Made by a program: the position numbers and the translations under genes. From NCBI GenBank assembly GCA_016715505.1, contig JADJZY010000011.1:30001-90233 (forward strand): a stretch of DNA of 60,233 nt. The letters are read 5' to 3'. The stretch comes from Bacteroidota bacterium (GTDB lineage Bacteria; Bacteroidota; Bacteroidia; Chitinophagales; Chitinophagaceae). The notes under the pieces were generated by a model, which searched no databases, was not told where the DNA came from, and worked only from the letters and a program-made list of their open reading frames with translations. Positions 15,521-23,229 of this stretch are shown piece after piece. How positions within the stretch are numbered: position 1 is the stretch's first letter; the number at the start of each line of letters is the position of its first letter.

Positions 15521-16162
15521 TTAGCGCATGAAGCCTTTCAGGATATCCATGATACCCCCTTCATTGCCTTGTTGATTTTGTTGTTGAGCACCGCCCGCGG
15601 CACGCCCAACCATCGATGCGATATCATCTAGGCCAATACTACCATCCCGGTCGGCATCCAAACCACCACTGGTAATATTTTTTAGAATATTTCCGAAATC
15701 GATTCCCCCGGATTGGTTTTCCTGCAAGCCCGGGAGGTTTACGCCACCACCTTGTTGTGGGCTGTTTCCGGTGAGTGAGCCAATGATGCCGTTGATATCA
15801 AAACCATTGTCTGAAGGATCGTTGGTTTTTGAGATGAGTTTATTGAGTACATTGGGAATAAGAGATGAAGCAATGCTCACCGCCATCGGGTTATCAATAC
15901 CAAATTTAGTCATCAGATTTTTGACCAAATTATTGACCATACCCCCTACCAATGGGTTGCTGCTATCCGGCGAAGATTTACCACCGAACATACCAAGTAC
16001 ATCCTTTAATCCACCGGATGACAGGGCATTTTGAAGCCCACTGAAAATAGAATCTGTAGCCAAACCAACGGCATGACTGTTGTGTTCATTGGGGATGGCA
16101 GGGTTTTGAATGATTTCTTGTTCAGACTCATTCCGAATGAGGTTAAAAAGTTGCTCTAACAT
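15521..16162 (-). CDS. DUF937-like protein with an EF-hand-type loop
   Basis: 213 residues, no signal peptide and no membrane segment. The first two thirds are helical with G-x-x-N and S-S-G-G-L-K-D-V-L-G-M-F-G-G segments, consistent with the DUF937 type of small bacterial protein. Residues 169-180 (D-A-D-R-D-G-S-I-G-L-D-D) form a complete calcium-binding loop with acidic residues at positions 1, 3, 5 and 12. The remaining part is Gly/Gln-rich and ends G-I-M-D-I-L-K-G-F-M-R, a short amphipathic tail. Function is unknown; calcium binding is inferred from the loop only. Confidence 0.7.
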   Translation of the reverse strand: MLEQLFNLIRNESEQEIIQNPAIPNEHNSHAVGLATDSIFSGLQNALSSGGLKDVLGMFGGKSSPDSSNPLVGGMVNNLVKNLMTKFGIDNPMAVSIASSLIPNVLNKLISKTNDPSDNGFDINGIIGSLTGNSPQQGGGVNLPGLQENQSGGIDFGNILKNITSGGLDADRDGSIGLDDIASMVGRAAGGAQQQNQQGNEGGIMDILKGFMR

Positions 16163-16316
16163 GTTTTGTGTTTTAAGGGCGTAAATGTATCCATTTTTAA
16201 GAAAATGACTTGATTAATTTAGCCAGATGACCATTTTGTGATTCTACGTTAAGAACGGGCCTTTTTCACAATTCGTTATCATTGAAAGACTTACTTTTAC
16301 CCCTTTAAAGCCAGCT

Positions 16317-17531
16317 ATGAATATACCTTTTTTCGGAAAAAAGAATGCAGACAACAGTCAACCTAAAAAGAAGAAAAGCCAGATGAGAGAGTGGCTGGAT
16401 GCTGCTGTATTTGCCATCGTGGCCGCAACCATCATTCGCACGTTCTTTATCGAAGCATATACGATTCCAACACCATCGATGGAAAAATCACTCCTGGTCA
16501 ATGATTATCTTTTTGTGAGTAAAATGCATTACGGTGCTCGTTTGCCAATGACTCCTTTGTCATTTCCCTTTGTGCATAACACCATGCCTCTGGTAGGCGG
16601 TAAATCTTACTCCGAAGCGGTGAAATGGCGCTACAGACGTACCTGGGGTTTCGGTCAGGTTGAGCGATTCGATGATGTCGTTTTTAATTTCCCCAATGGA
16701 GATACCGTGTTTTTACCACAACCCGATCAGGATTTTTATACCATTGCACGTTTTAATGGTCGCGAGAATATCTCTGCCGATCAGATTATCACACGCCCTT
16801 TAGACAAAAAAGAGAATTATATCAAAAGATGTGTCGCATTGCCGGGAGATTCCCTCGAACTCCGACAAGGGTCGCTCATCATTAATGGTCAAGCAATTCC
16901 GGATTTTAAATATCAGTTACATCCTTACATCGTGGTCACCAATAATATCCCTTTTAATAGCGAGCTTTTGGATGAAATGGATATTGATGATCAAAAAGAC
17001 GTACAGCTTACCAATCAAGCAAATACATATATCTTTAATATCACGGCTGAGCAAGCTGCGAAACTCAAATCTCAATTCACCAATATTGTTTCCATCCAAA
17101 AATATGCCGCATTGCCAGGGGTGGTTCGCGGTATGGAAGAAATGACTTACCCTTATGATACAGCCAACTTCAAATGGAATGTCGATAATTACGGTCCAAT
17201 TTTAATGCCCAGCAAAGGGTTGACTGTACCCATCAATTCATCCAATATTGCTTTATATCGACGGATCATTAAAAACTATGAAGGCCATGATTTAAAGGAA
17301 CAAAACGGTCAGATATTTATTGATGGCAAATTAGCAACGCAATATACTTTTGGGCAAGGCTACTATTGGCTCATGGGTGATAACCGACATAATTCGGCCG
17401 ATTCACGGTTTTGGGGTTTTGTACCCGAAGATCATATTGTTGGAAAGGCCTGGTTTATCTGGATGAGTTATGGAAAACATGGCATTCGCTGGAAACGACT
17501 CTTCCGCAGCGTGAAGGCTTTAGAAAAGTAA
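16317..17531 (+). CDS. lepB: Signal peptidase I
   Basis: 404 residues. An N-terminal membrane anchor (A-A-V-F-A-I-V-A-A-T-I-I-R-T-F-F, about 29-44) leads into box B with the catalytic serine, P-T-P-S-M-E-K-S-L (S54). The general base lysine is in Y-I-K-R-C-V-A-L-P-G-D (K170). Box E is G-D-N-R-H-N-S-A-D-S-R-F-W-G-F-V-P near the C-terminus. It removes signal peptides of Sec substrates on the periplasmic face. The insert of about 100 residues between box D and box E makes it longer than the E. coli enzyme, which is usual in Bacteroidota. It is a single gene with no clear promoter match. Confidence 0.96.
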   Translation: MNIPFFGKKNADNSQPKKKKSQMREWLDAAVFAIVAATIIRTFFIEAYTIPTPSMEKSLLVNDYLFVSKMHYGARLPMTPLSFPFVHNTMPLVGGKSYSEAVKWRYRRTWGFGQVERFDDVVFNFPNGDTVFLPQPDQDFYTIARFNGRENISADQIITRPLDKKENYIKRCVALPGDSLELRQGSLIINGQAIPDFKYQLHPYIVVTNNIPFNSELLDEMDIDDQKDVQLTNQANTYIFNITAEQAAKLKSQFTNIVSIQKYAALPGVVRGMEEMTYPYDTANFKWNVDNYGPILMPSKGLTVPINSSNIALYRRIIKNYEGHDLKEQNGQIFIDGKLATQYTFGQGYYWLMGDNRHNSADSRFWGFVPEDHIVGKAWFIWMSYGKHGIRWKRLFRSVKALEK

Positions 17532-17593
17532 AATTTCGTCCTCTCCATTTACAGATTGGTCGGTTAGACCCTGCAATTATCATTTTACCCGAT

Positions 17594-17601
17594 TATCTTT
17601 G
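17594..17601 (+). promoter_or_regulatory. -7 box TATCTTTG upstream of the TPR gene
   Basis: Perfect TAnnTTTG about 90 nt before the ATG at 17690. No matching -33 TTG at normal spacing. Confidence 0.4.
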
Positions 17602-17689
17602 GTAAGCTCCTTAACATGAATTGGCACAGTAATTGATTTTGTTATCAGGTTAGGCGGCCAAATGGTCTTTCAATTTTTAAACGGATGAA

Positions 17690-18724
17690 ATGAAAAAACT
17701 ACTCTTTTTGCTGACGTTTTGCACATTGCAAAGTGTTTATGCTCAAAAAACACCTCCACCGGTATTGACTCCTGAAGAATATTATACCAGTGCAATGACT
17801 TATAAAAACAAGGATAATTATACGGAAGCCTGGCGCTTGCTCTCAAAGGCATTGGCCCAGGAACCGGATAATTGGACCTATAAAAAGGCCATGGCCGAAA
17901 TTCAATATGTACGTAAGGCCTTTTTTGAAGCAATCCCGCTTTATGAAGAAATGGTTGAAAAGGAAGGGGGAGAATTGATTTATCTGGCCCGTTTAGCGGA
18001 AATGTATAGCATGAGTCCTAAAAAAATGAAAGGGGTGGAGTATGCCGATAAAGTGGTAAAAATGAAACCTGAAAATGGGGATATTTTAAAAATGATTGGC
18101 CGAACATATTATGAAGTTCATCATTTTCCAAAAGCAGTTAAACAATATGAGGAGGCTGAAAAATTGTTGCCCGAGGACAAGGACATTCCGTTTAAAATTG
18201 CTTATTGTTATCAGCAGATGAATAATTATAAGGACGCCATGAATTTTTACGAAAAGGCATTGGCACTGGATCCCGATAATCCTGCAAAAATGTTTGAAAC
18301 AGCCAATAGTTGCTATGATGCAAATAACTATAACCGTGCGATTGAATTGTATCAACTGGCAGAAACGAAAGGATATTTTAAATCCAAAATGTTCTACGAC
18401 AATTGGGCATTAACTTATTTTGAAATGAAGGATTATGATAATGCGATTGCATATTATATGAAAGCCAAAGAGTACGCACCTTACGATAAAGATATCAACC
18501 TTTCGATTGCTGAAACATATATTAAGAAAGGAGATTTTGGTAAGAGTCGTGAAATTTTAGATGAGTTATTGGAGGCCAACCCCGATGATGCCGAGGTGAT
18601 TTATACCAAGGGGATGACCTATTATAAGGCCGGAAATACTTCTAAGGCAGAGCAATTTTTTAACCGTGCATTTGAATTGGATCCTTCTTTAAAAAGTTTA
18701 AGATATACCAAAGTTAGTTTTTAA
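17690..18724 (+). CDS. Secreted or periplasmic TPR protein
   Basis: 344 residues. Signal peptide M-K-K-L-L-F-L-L-T-F-C-T-L-Q-S-V-Y-A, then at least seven tetratricopeptide repeats from about residue 30 to the end (for example D-A-M-N-F-Y-E-K-A-L-A-L-D-P-D-N and R-A-I-E-L-Y-Q-L-A-E). There are no catalytic domains. TPR proteins of this type act as periplasmic scaffolds in Bacteroidota; the partner is not evident. Its stop overlaps the stop of the convergent histidine kinase gene by 3 bp. Confidence 0.85.
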   Translation: MKKLLFLLTFCTLQSVYAQKTPPPVLTPEEYYTSAMTYKNKDNYTEAWRLLSKALAQEPDNWTYKKAMAEIQYVRKAFFEAIPLYEEMVEKEGGELIYLARLAEMYSMSPKKMKGVEYADKVVKMKPENGDILKMIGRTYYEVHHFPKAVKQYEEAEKLLPEDKDIPFKIAYCYQQMNNYKDAMNFYEKALALDPDNPAKMFETANSCYDANNYNRAIELYQLAETKGYFKSKMFYDNWALTYFEMKDYDNAIAYYMKAKEYAPYDKDINLSIAETYIKKGDFGKSREILDELLEANPDDAEVIYTKGMTYYKAGNTSKAEQFFNRAFELDPSLKSLRYTKVSF

Positions 18725-19765
18725 GGCCGGTCTAATGTAAAGCCAAAGCTGGAACCAACATCAACCGTGCTGCGGCATGTGACTGAATGTCCATGCGCTT
18801 CAACAATGTGTTTTACGATGGCCAACCCCGAGTCCGGTTCCACCTTGACTCCTTGATCTGGCGCTATCCGTGCGGAAAAAGCGCTCAAATACTCTCGAAA
18901 CCTGATCCTCAGCAATCCCAATTCCATTATCAGTTATTTCCACCAAAACCGTTCTTCTGTCAACAATATAAATACCAGCATTGGTTTCGCCGGAGAGTTT
19001 ACCATACTTAATCGAATTTTCCACCAAATTCACCAGAACCTGTTTGATTTTCATTCGGTCAGCCGAAACTTCCACCGCCGATTCACATCCTTTCTTGATC
19101 AGCAATTGTATGCCTTTATTTTCAGCTTGTTGTTGAAGTTCTGCAAACGTTTCACGGATTAAATCCTGGATCACAAAATTTTCTGGATCGATAGGGATGC
19201 GATTAGATTCCAATTTTGAAATCACGTCTAAATCATCCACCAAGGCTGCCAGGCGATCAATACTTCGGGAACTGTTTTCCAAAAACACCATGCGTTGTTT
19301 TTCGTCATTGATGGCACCATCTAAAAGCGTTTCAATATAACCCTGTGCAGAGAAAATGGGTGTTTTTAATTCATGAGCCAGGTTCATTAAAAATTCTTTC
19401 CGGAAAGTTTCATTGCTTTGTAAACGTTCCAATTCACCCCTGCGATCGTGTGCCCATTGTTCAACATCCTGCTGAACTTGTTTAATGGTTTTTTGAGGAA
19501 GAATTTCACTGGCATAGAACTCCTCGCGTTGAGTGGCTTTCGTTTGCGAGATGAATTTATAGATGAGCTTAATTTTTCGATAGAGGAATCGATCCAATAC
19601 CTGAAAAATGATATAAGATGATAGGATGCTGCTTACCAGAAATGCAATGCCGGCAGTTTTCCAGGAAGTGCTGAGTAAAAACACAGTCAGCCCCATCAAA
19701 CCGGAAATGATTAATCCGGTGTAGACAGATAACTCCGTGGTTGAAATATTCTTTTTCTGAAACAA
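18721..19765 (-). CDS. Sensor histidine kinase (PhoR-like), frameshifted in the ATPase domain
   Basis: The start is a TTG at 19765, 23 bp after the response regulator. Two membrane helices (about 15-31 and 37-54) with almost no periplasmic loop are followed by a HisKA domain with the phospho-acceptor in M-N-L-A-H-E-L-K-T-P (H131) and a HATPase domain (E-N-S-I-K-Y-G, D-N-G-I-G-I, G-G-T-G-L-G). After G-T-G-L-G the frame runs into a stop near 18800, while the normal continuation S-G-L-A-I-V-K-H-I-V-E-A-H-G-H is in another frame to 18721. Removing one C from the CCCC at 18826-18829 gives one continuous kinase of normal length. It is therefore a sequence error or a recent frameshift. Confidence 0.88.
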
Positions 19766-19788
19766 GGAATAAAGATAAGTCGAAATGA

Positions 19789-20466
19789 CTATGCTTCAAA
19801 TTTATAACCTACCCCTTTCACGGTATGTATATAATCAGCATTGAGTTTTTGTCGGATTTTTCGAACATGCACATCAATGGTGCGATCGCCTACAATGACA
19901 TCATTCCCCCAGACTTTCTCCAGAATTTCATTGCGTAGAAATACCCTTCCTGGTTTAGAGGCGAGCAAGGCAAATAATTCAAATTCTTTACGGGGCAATG
20001 CCACTTCTTGTCCCTGATGACGTACCATAAATTTCTCCCGATTAATTTCCAGATTGGGGAAAATCATGACATGGTTATCCTCCCGGTTGATTCTGCGGAA
20101 GGCGGAGTGTACACGGGATACTAATAATTTGGGCTTAATGGGTTTGGCGATATAATCGTCGGCTCCAATTTCAAGTCCACGTATTTCAGATTTCTCATCC
20201 GAAAGTGCTGTTAAAAAGATGATGAGGGTATCATCATATAAAGGATTCGCTCTGATTTCGATGCAGGTTTGAATACCGTCTTTATGCGGCATCATGATAT
20301 CGAGTAAAATTAATTCAGGTTTAAATGACTTATTTTTTTCGATAGCATCCACACCATTCTCTGCTGTTTCAACTTCATAACCGTGAAGCTCTAAATTGTA
20401 TTTCACAATTTGCAGAATATCTTTTTCATCATCTACAACCAATACTCTGCCTAACTTCTTTTCCAT
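19789..20466 (-). CDS. OmpR/PhoB-family response regulator
   Basis: 225 residues: receiver domain with acidic pocket V-D-D-E (11-14), phospho-acceptor D56 in L-L-D-I-M-M-P and K108 in A-K-P-I, then a winged-helix DNA-binding domain ending R-T-I-D-V-H-V-R-K-I-R-Q-K-L and V-K-G-V-G-Y-K-F. It is the first gene of a two-gene operon with the histidine kinase downstream and has a full promoter with a leader of about 10 nt. The PhoB-PhoR-like arrangement is clear, but the signal sensed cannot be read. Confidence 0.95.
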   Translation of the reverse strand: MEKKLGRVLVVDDEKDILQIVKYNLELHGYEVETAENGVDAIEKNKSFKPELILLDIMMPHKDGIQTCIEIRANPLYDDTLIIFLTALSDEKSEIRGLEIGADDYIAKPIKPKLLVSRVHSAFRRINREDNHVMIFPNLEINREKFMVRHQGQEVALPRKEFELFALLASKPGRVFLRNEILEKVWGNDVIVGDRTIDVHVRKIRQKLNADYIHTVKGVGYKFEA

Positions 20467-20479
20467 TTGGAAATTTTTA

Positions 20480-20509
20480 CAAAGGTAGTCAGGGTATTAG
20501 CGCATGCAA
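20480..20509 (-). promoter_or_regulatory. Promoter of the response regulator-kinase operon
   Basis: On the minus strand, TTG (20509-20507), a 19-bp spacer and TACCTTTG (20487-20480), 13 nt before the start codon. Confidence 0.75.
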
Positions 20510-20548
20510 CCAATCAGGGATTATGAAATTGTTAAGTGATACAAGGGT

Positions 20549-22492
20549 TTATGGCTTATTATGCATGGTATCATGCAGGGTTTTCTTGAGGTTGTCTGCG
20601 GCTTCCTGAATCTTTTTTCGGGCTTCTTCTTTGGTTTTTGCCAACTCCGCTTCTTTTTCCCGAATCTCTGCTAAAGACTCTTCTTCTGTCTTTTTAAGTG
20701 CCTGAGTTGCTTCCTGAATTTCCTCTTGATCCGACTGAATATCTATGTCTTCGGTTGTATTTGGTTCACCCTTGATGCGAATGATTTCGTCATTCTCTTT
20801 CGACCATGTTTCATCATCCCAATCCCATTCATACTCATTATCGCCAAAATGAAAATCGTGTTTTAAGGCTTCTTTTAATCGACCACTCACAATCATCGTT
20901 TTTCCTTTCGGAACAAACACCGTCACGGTGACATGTTGTAATTGATATGCTTCTTTTGCCGATACTATAATATAAGGGGGCATCATCAACTTGTTTTGCG
21001 AAAAGGATGTTGAAAAAATGGGACGTGCAATTTGTTGGGCCGCATCTTTTTGTCCGGCACCAAATCCTCCACGTTCTATCAATACATGAAATTGCTGATC
21101 AGGACTTTCTTCGTGCAACAAACGTACCGACTGAACCTGCACCCCTTGGTTGGTGTGTTTGACCAAACGGTTCAAATTATTGAGTTCGAAAAAAGTATGG
21201 TGATTGAAGGAATCTTTGAGTAAATCGGTATCAACGATCAGGGTATCGGAAACGACTTGCAGGGTCATCCTTTCACTGGATTTTGAAAAAGTATGCATTC
21301 GCTTAATGAGATTTGCACTGACAAAGGCAATGCATAAAAATCCCAACATCCATAAACCTACAAAAGTGATACGGATTGATTTACCACTGTAACTATAACC
21401 CAATATGCGACGGTATAACCAGATGATAGAAGCAATGATGGGTAACCCGATCACCAGGATCAAACCAATGAGTGACATGGTTTTATTGGTTGCACTGAAT
21501 AAAATCAACTCAGCAATATCCGAAGCAAAGAAGGCTGATAAACCAATACCTGCTAAACTCATAACCACAGAAAAGATGATGATAACGAGAAAGAAATAGG
21601 CAATCATTTTGAGGAATTTATTAATACCCAGACTGGATTGTTTCATGACATTTTGTTTAGAAGTACTGTTTTGAAGGGTGTTTAAATTAATGGGTTCACC
21701 TTTAAGCAACATATAGTCTGTTGAGGATTTGGCAATCGGGGTGATGAACCAAAGCAATACATAAATGATAAATACCAATGATGCCAGTGAGTCGCCAATG
21801 ATATGAAAAGGCATATGGTAACGATTGCTGCTGACCATACTCAAAATCAGTGGAGCAACCATGATTAATCGAACAATCCAGGTTTCGGTATTAAAAAACT
21901 GGGCCAATCCACTACAAACGCCGCCCAGAACTTTATCATTCGGATTTCTGAATAGTCTGCTGGTTAATCCTGGTTCCAGTTGTTTGGGTGTAAGGATAGC
22001 CCATAAAACAATATAACCGACTACACTTAAATTAAGCGCGAAGAAGGTGGCAAGATTAAACAAAGCGAAAATCACAAAGGCCAATCGAACTGCAATAGGG
22101 TCTATATTGAAGTAATGAGCAATGCCTGAGCAAACCCCGGCAATCATGCGGTTCTTTTTATCACGAAACAATTTGCGGGCTTCTTTGGAGGCAGGTTCTT
22201 TTTCCATATTCGGTCCCTCCGTACTGTTTTCAGAAGCATCATCAAAATCCTGCGGCTGACCGATAATGGAAATGATATATTGAACTTCTTCGGAGGTAAT
22301 GGCCTGATCTTTATTCTGTTGCTCCAGAATTTCAGCCATTCTGTTTTGCAGGTCCTGAAAAATTTCTTCTCCACCTTCTTCTTTCAGGAAATAGGTGTGA
22401 AGGGTTGCTTCATATTCCTGAAACTGAAGATAGGCCGATTCCTCAAAGGAAAGATTACGACCCTGGTAACTGATTTGAAGTATTTTGTCCAT
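20549..22492 (-). CDS. Double PspC-domain membrane protein
   Basis: 647 residues. An N-terminal soluble helical region (1-100) is followed by two PspC domains, about 107-168 (L-F-R-D-K-K-N-R-M-I-A-G-V-C-S-G-I-A-H) and 178-253 (L-F-R-N-P-N-D-K-V-L-G-G-V-C-S-G-L-A-Q). Further membrane helices lie at about 285-385, a soluble domain follows, and the C-terminus from about 590 is a strongly charged coiled coil. PspC domains are inner-membrane stress sensors. The gene follows a PadR regulator by 19 bp, a common Bacteroidota pairing that suggests PadR controls it. It could act as an envelope-stress or anti-sigma-like component; that is inference. Confidence 0.9.
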   Translation of the reverse strand: MDKILQISYQGRNLSFEESAYLQFQEYEATLHTYFLKEEGGEEIFQDLQNRMAEILEQQNKDQAITSEEVQYIISIIGQPQDFDDASENSTEGPNMEKEPASKEARKLFRDKKNRMIAGVCSGIAHYFNIDPIAVRLAFVIFALFNLATFFALNLSVVGYIVLWAILTPKQLEPGLTSRLFRNPNDKVLGGVCSGLAQFFNTETWIVRLIMVAPLILSMVSSNRYHMPFHIIGDSLASLVFIIYVLLWFITPIAKSSTDYMLLKGEPINLNTLQNSTSKQNVMKQSSLGINKFLKMIAYFFLVIIIFSVVMSLAGIGLSAFFASDIAELILFSATNKTMSLIGLILVIGLPIIASIIWLYRRILGYSYSGKSIRITFVGLWMLGFLCIAFVSANLIKRMHTFSKSSERMTLQVVSDTLIVDTDLLKDSFNHHTFFELNNLNRLVKHTNQGVQVQSVRLLHEESPDQQFHVLIERGGFGAGQKDAAQQIARPIFSTSFSQNKLMMPPYIIVSAKEAYQLQHVTVTVFVPKGKTMIVSGRLKEALKHDFHFGDNEYEWDWDDETWSKENDEIIRIKGEPNTTEDIDIQSDQEEIQEATQALKKTEEESLAEIREKEAELAKTKEEARKKIQEAADNLKKTLHDTMHNKP

Positions 22493-22511
22493 GATGATGA
22501 TGATTAATGGT

Positions 22512-22847
22512 TTATGCTTGTGGTTGTTGAGTGATTTTGTTGACTGCTGCCGAAATTTCGACCCAGGTTTGCTGAAGGGATAGATAGAAGGCCTGACCGC
22601 TTTCGCTCATGGTGAAATATTTTCTGGGTGGTCCGGATTGACTTTCTACCCATCGGTATTCCAGATAACCTGCGTTTTTGAGTCGAGTAAGCAAGGGATA
22701 AAGGGTGCCTTCCAGTACCGGCATGCCTGACTCGCGCAATTCACCGGAAATATCGCTGGGGTATGCTTCTCCCCGTGAAATGATGCTGAGGATACAAAAC
22801 TCCAGCAGGCCTTTTTTCATTTGACTTTGTATGTTATCGGTATTCAT
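22512..22847 (-). CDS. PadR-family transcriptional regulator
   Basis: 111 residues from the ATG at 22847. The in-frame ATG at 22907 would add 20 hydrophobic residues with no domain match. The PadR winged helix is complete: M-K-K-G-L-L-E-F-C-I-L-S-I-I, then Y-P-S-D-I-S-G-E-L-R-E-S-G, E-G-T-L-Y-P-L-L-T-R-L, and G-P-P-R-K-Y-F-T-M-S-E-S-G. It is a dimeric repressor by family, probably acting on its own operon with the PspC gene. A 25-bp imperfect palindrome lies 42 bp upstream. Confidence 0.93.
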   Translation of the reverse strand: MNTDNIQSQMKKGLLEFCILSIISRGEAYPSDISGELRESGMPVLEGTLYPLLTRLKNAGYLEYRWVESQSGPPRKYFTMSESGQAFYLSLQQTWVEISAAVNKITQQPQA

Positions 22848-22889
22848 GAGGGCCAGTTTTGATGTCAAGTGCAAAGCAAGTACAAAACA

Positions 22890-22914
22890 TAGTATTATGT
22901 AATGCATAGTACTA
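22890..22914. promoter_or_regulatory. Candidate PadR operator
   Basis: TAGTATTATG-TAATG-CATAGTACTA: two 10-bp arms that are reverse complements with one mismatch around a 5-bp centre, upstream of the padR-pspC operon. Size and position suit a PadR dimer site. Confidence 0.5.
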
Positions 22915-23078
22915 ACTTTAACACAATATTAAGCTATGCGAGGCTGCTGCTCATGACATCCGTTCTTCCGGAAAAATGACTCAATAAGATAACAAATACT
23001 TTATTTACAGTAGTCCTCGAATGAGTTTGCCAAATTTTTTAAATCTGATTGGACCTGAGAGCGTACGAATTCTATATC

Positions 23079-23106
23079 GAAAAAAGGGCTACCAAAAGGC
23101 AGCCCG
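23079..23106 (-). terminator. Terminator of the T9SS protein gene
   Basis: On the minus strand, GGGCTGCC-TTTT-GGTAGCCC followed by TTTTTT, about 125 bp after the stop codon at 23230. It is a textbook intrinsic terminator. Confidence 0.8.
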
Positions 23107-23229
23107 GGCAAACTAAATCAACTAAACAACTTATTTTAAATCGACAATTCTCTATTTTTATATGTTCGATGTGAAATATTCTGGCAAATAATGATGCATA
23201 TCCACTATCTCAATCATTCTTTCAGGCCA

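Noticed and set aside
18787..19011. Plus-strand open frame over the histidine kinase
   Set aside because: It is a shadow of the minus-strand kinase, whose HATPase motifs are clear.
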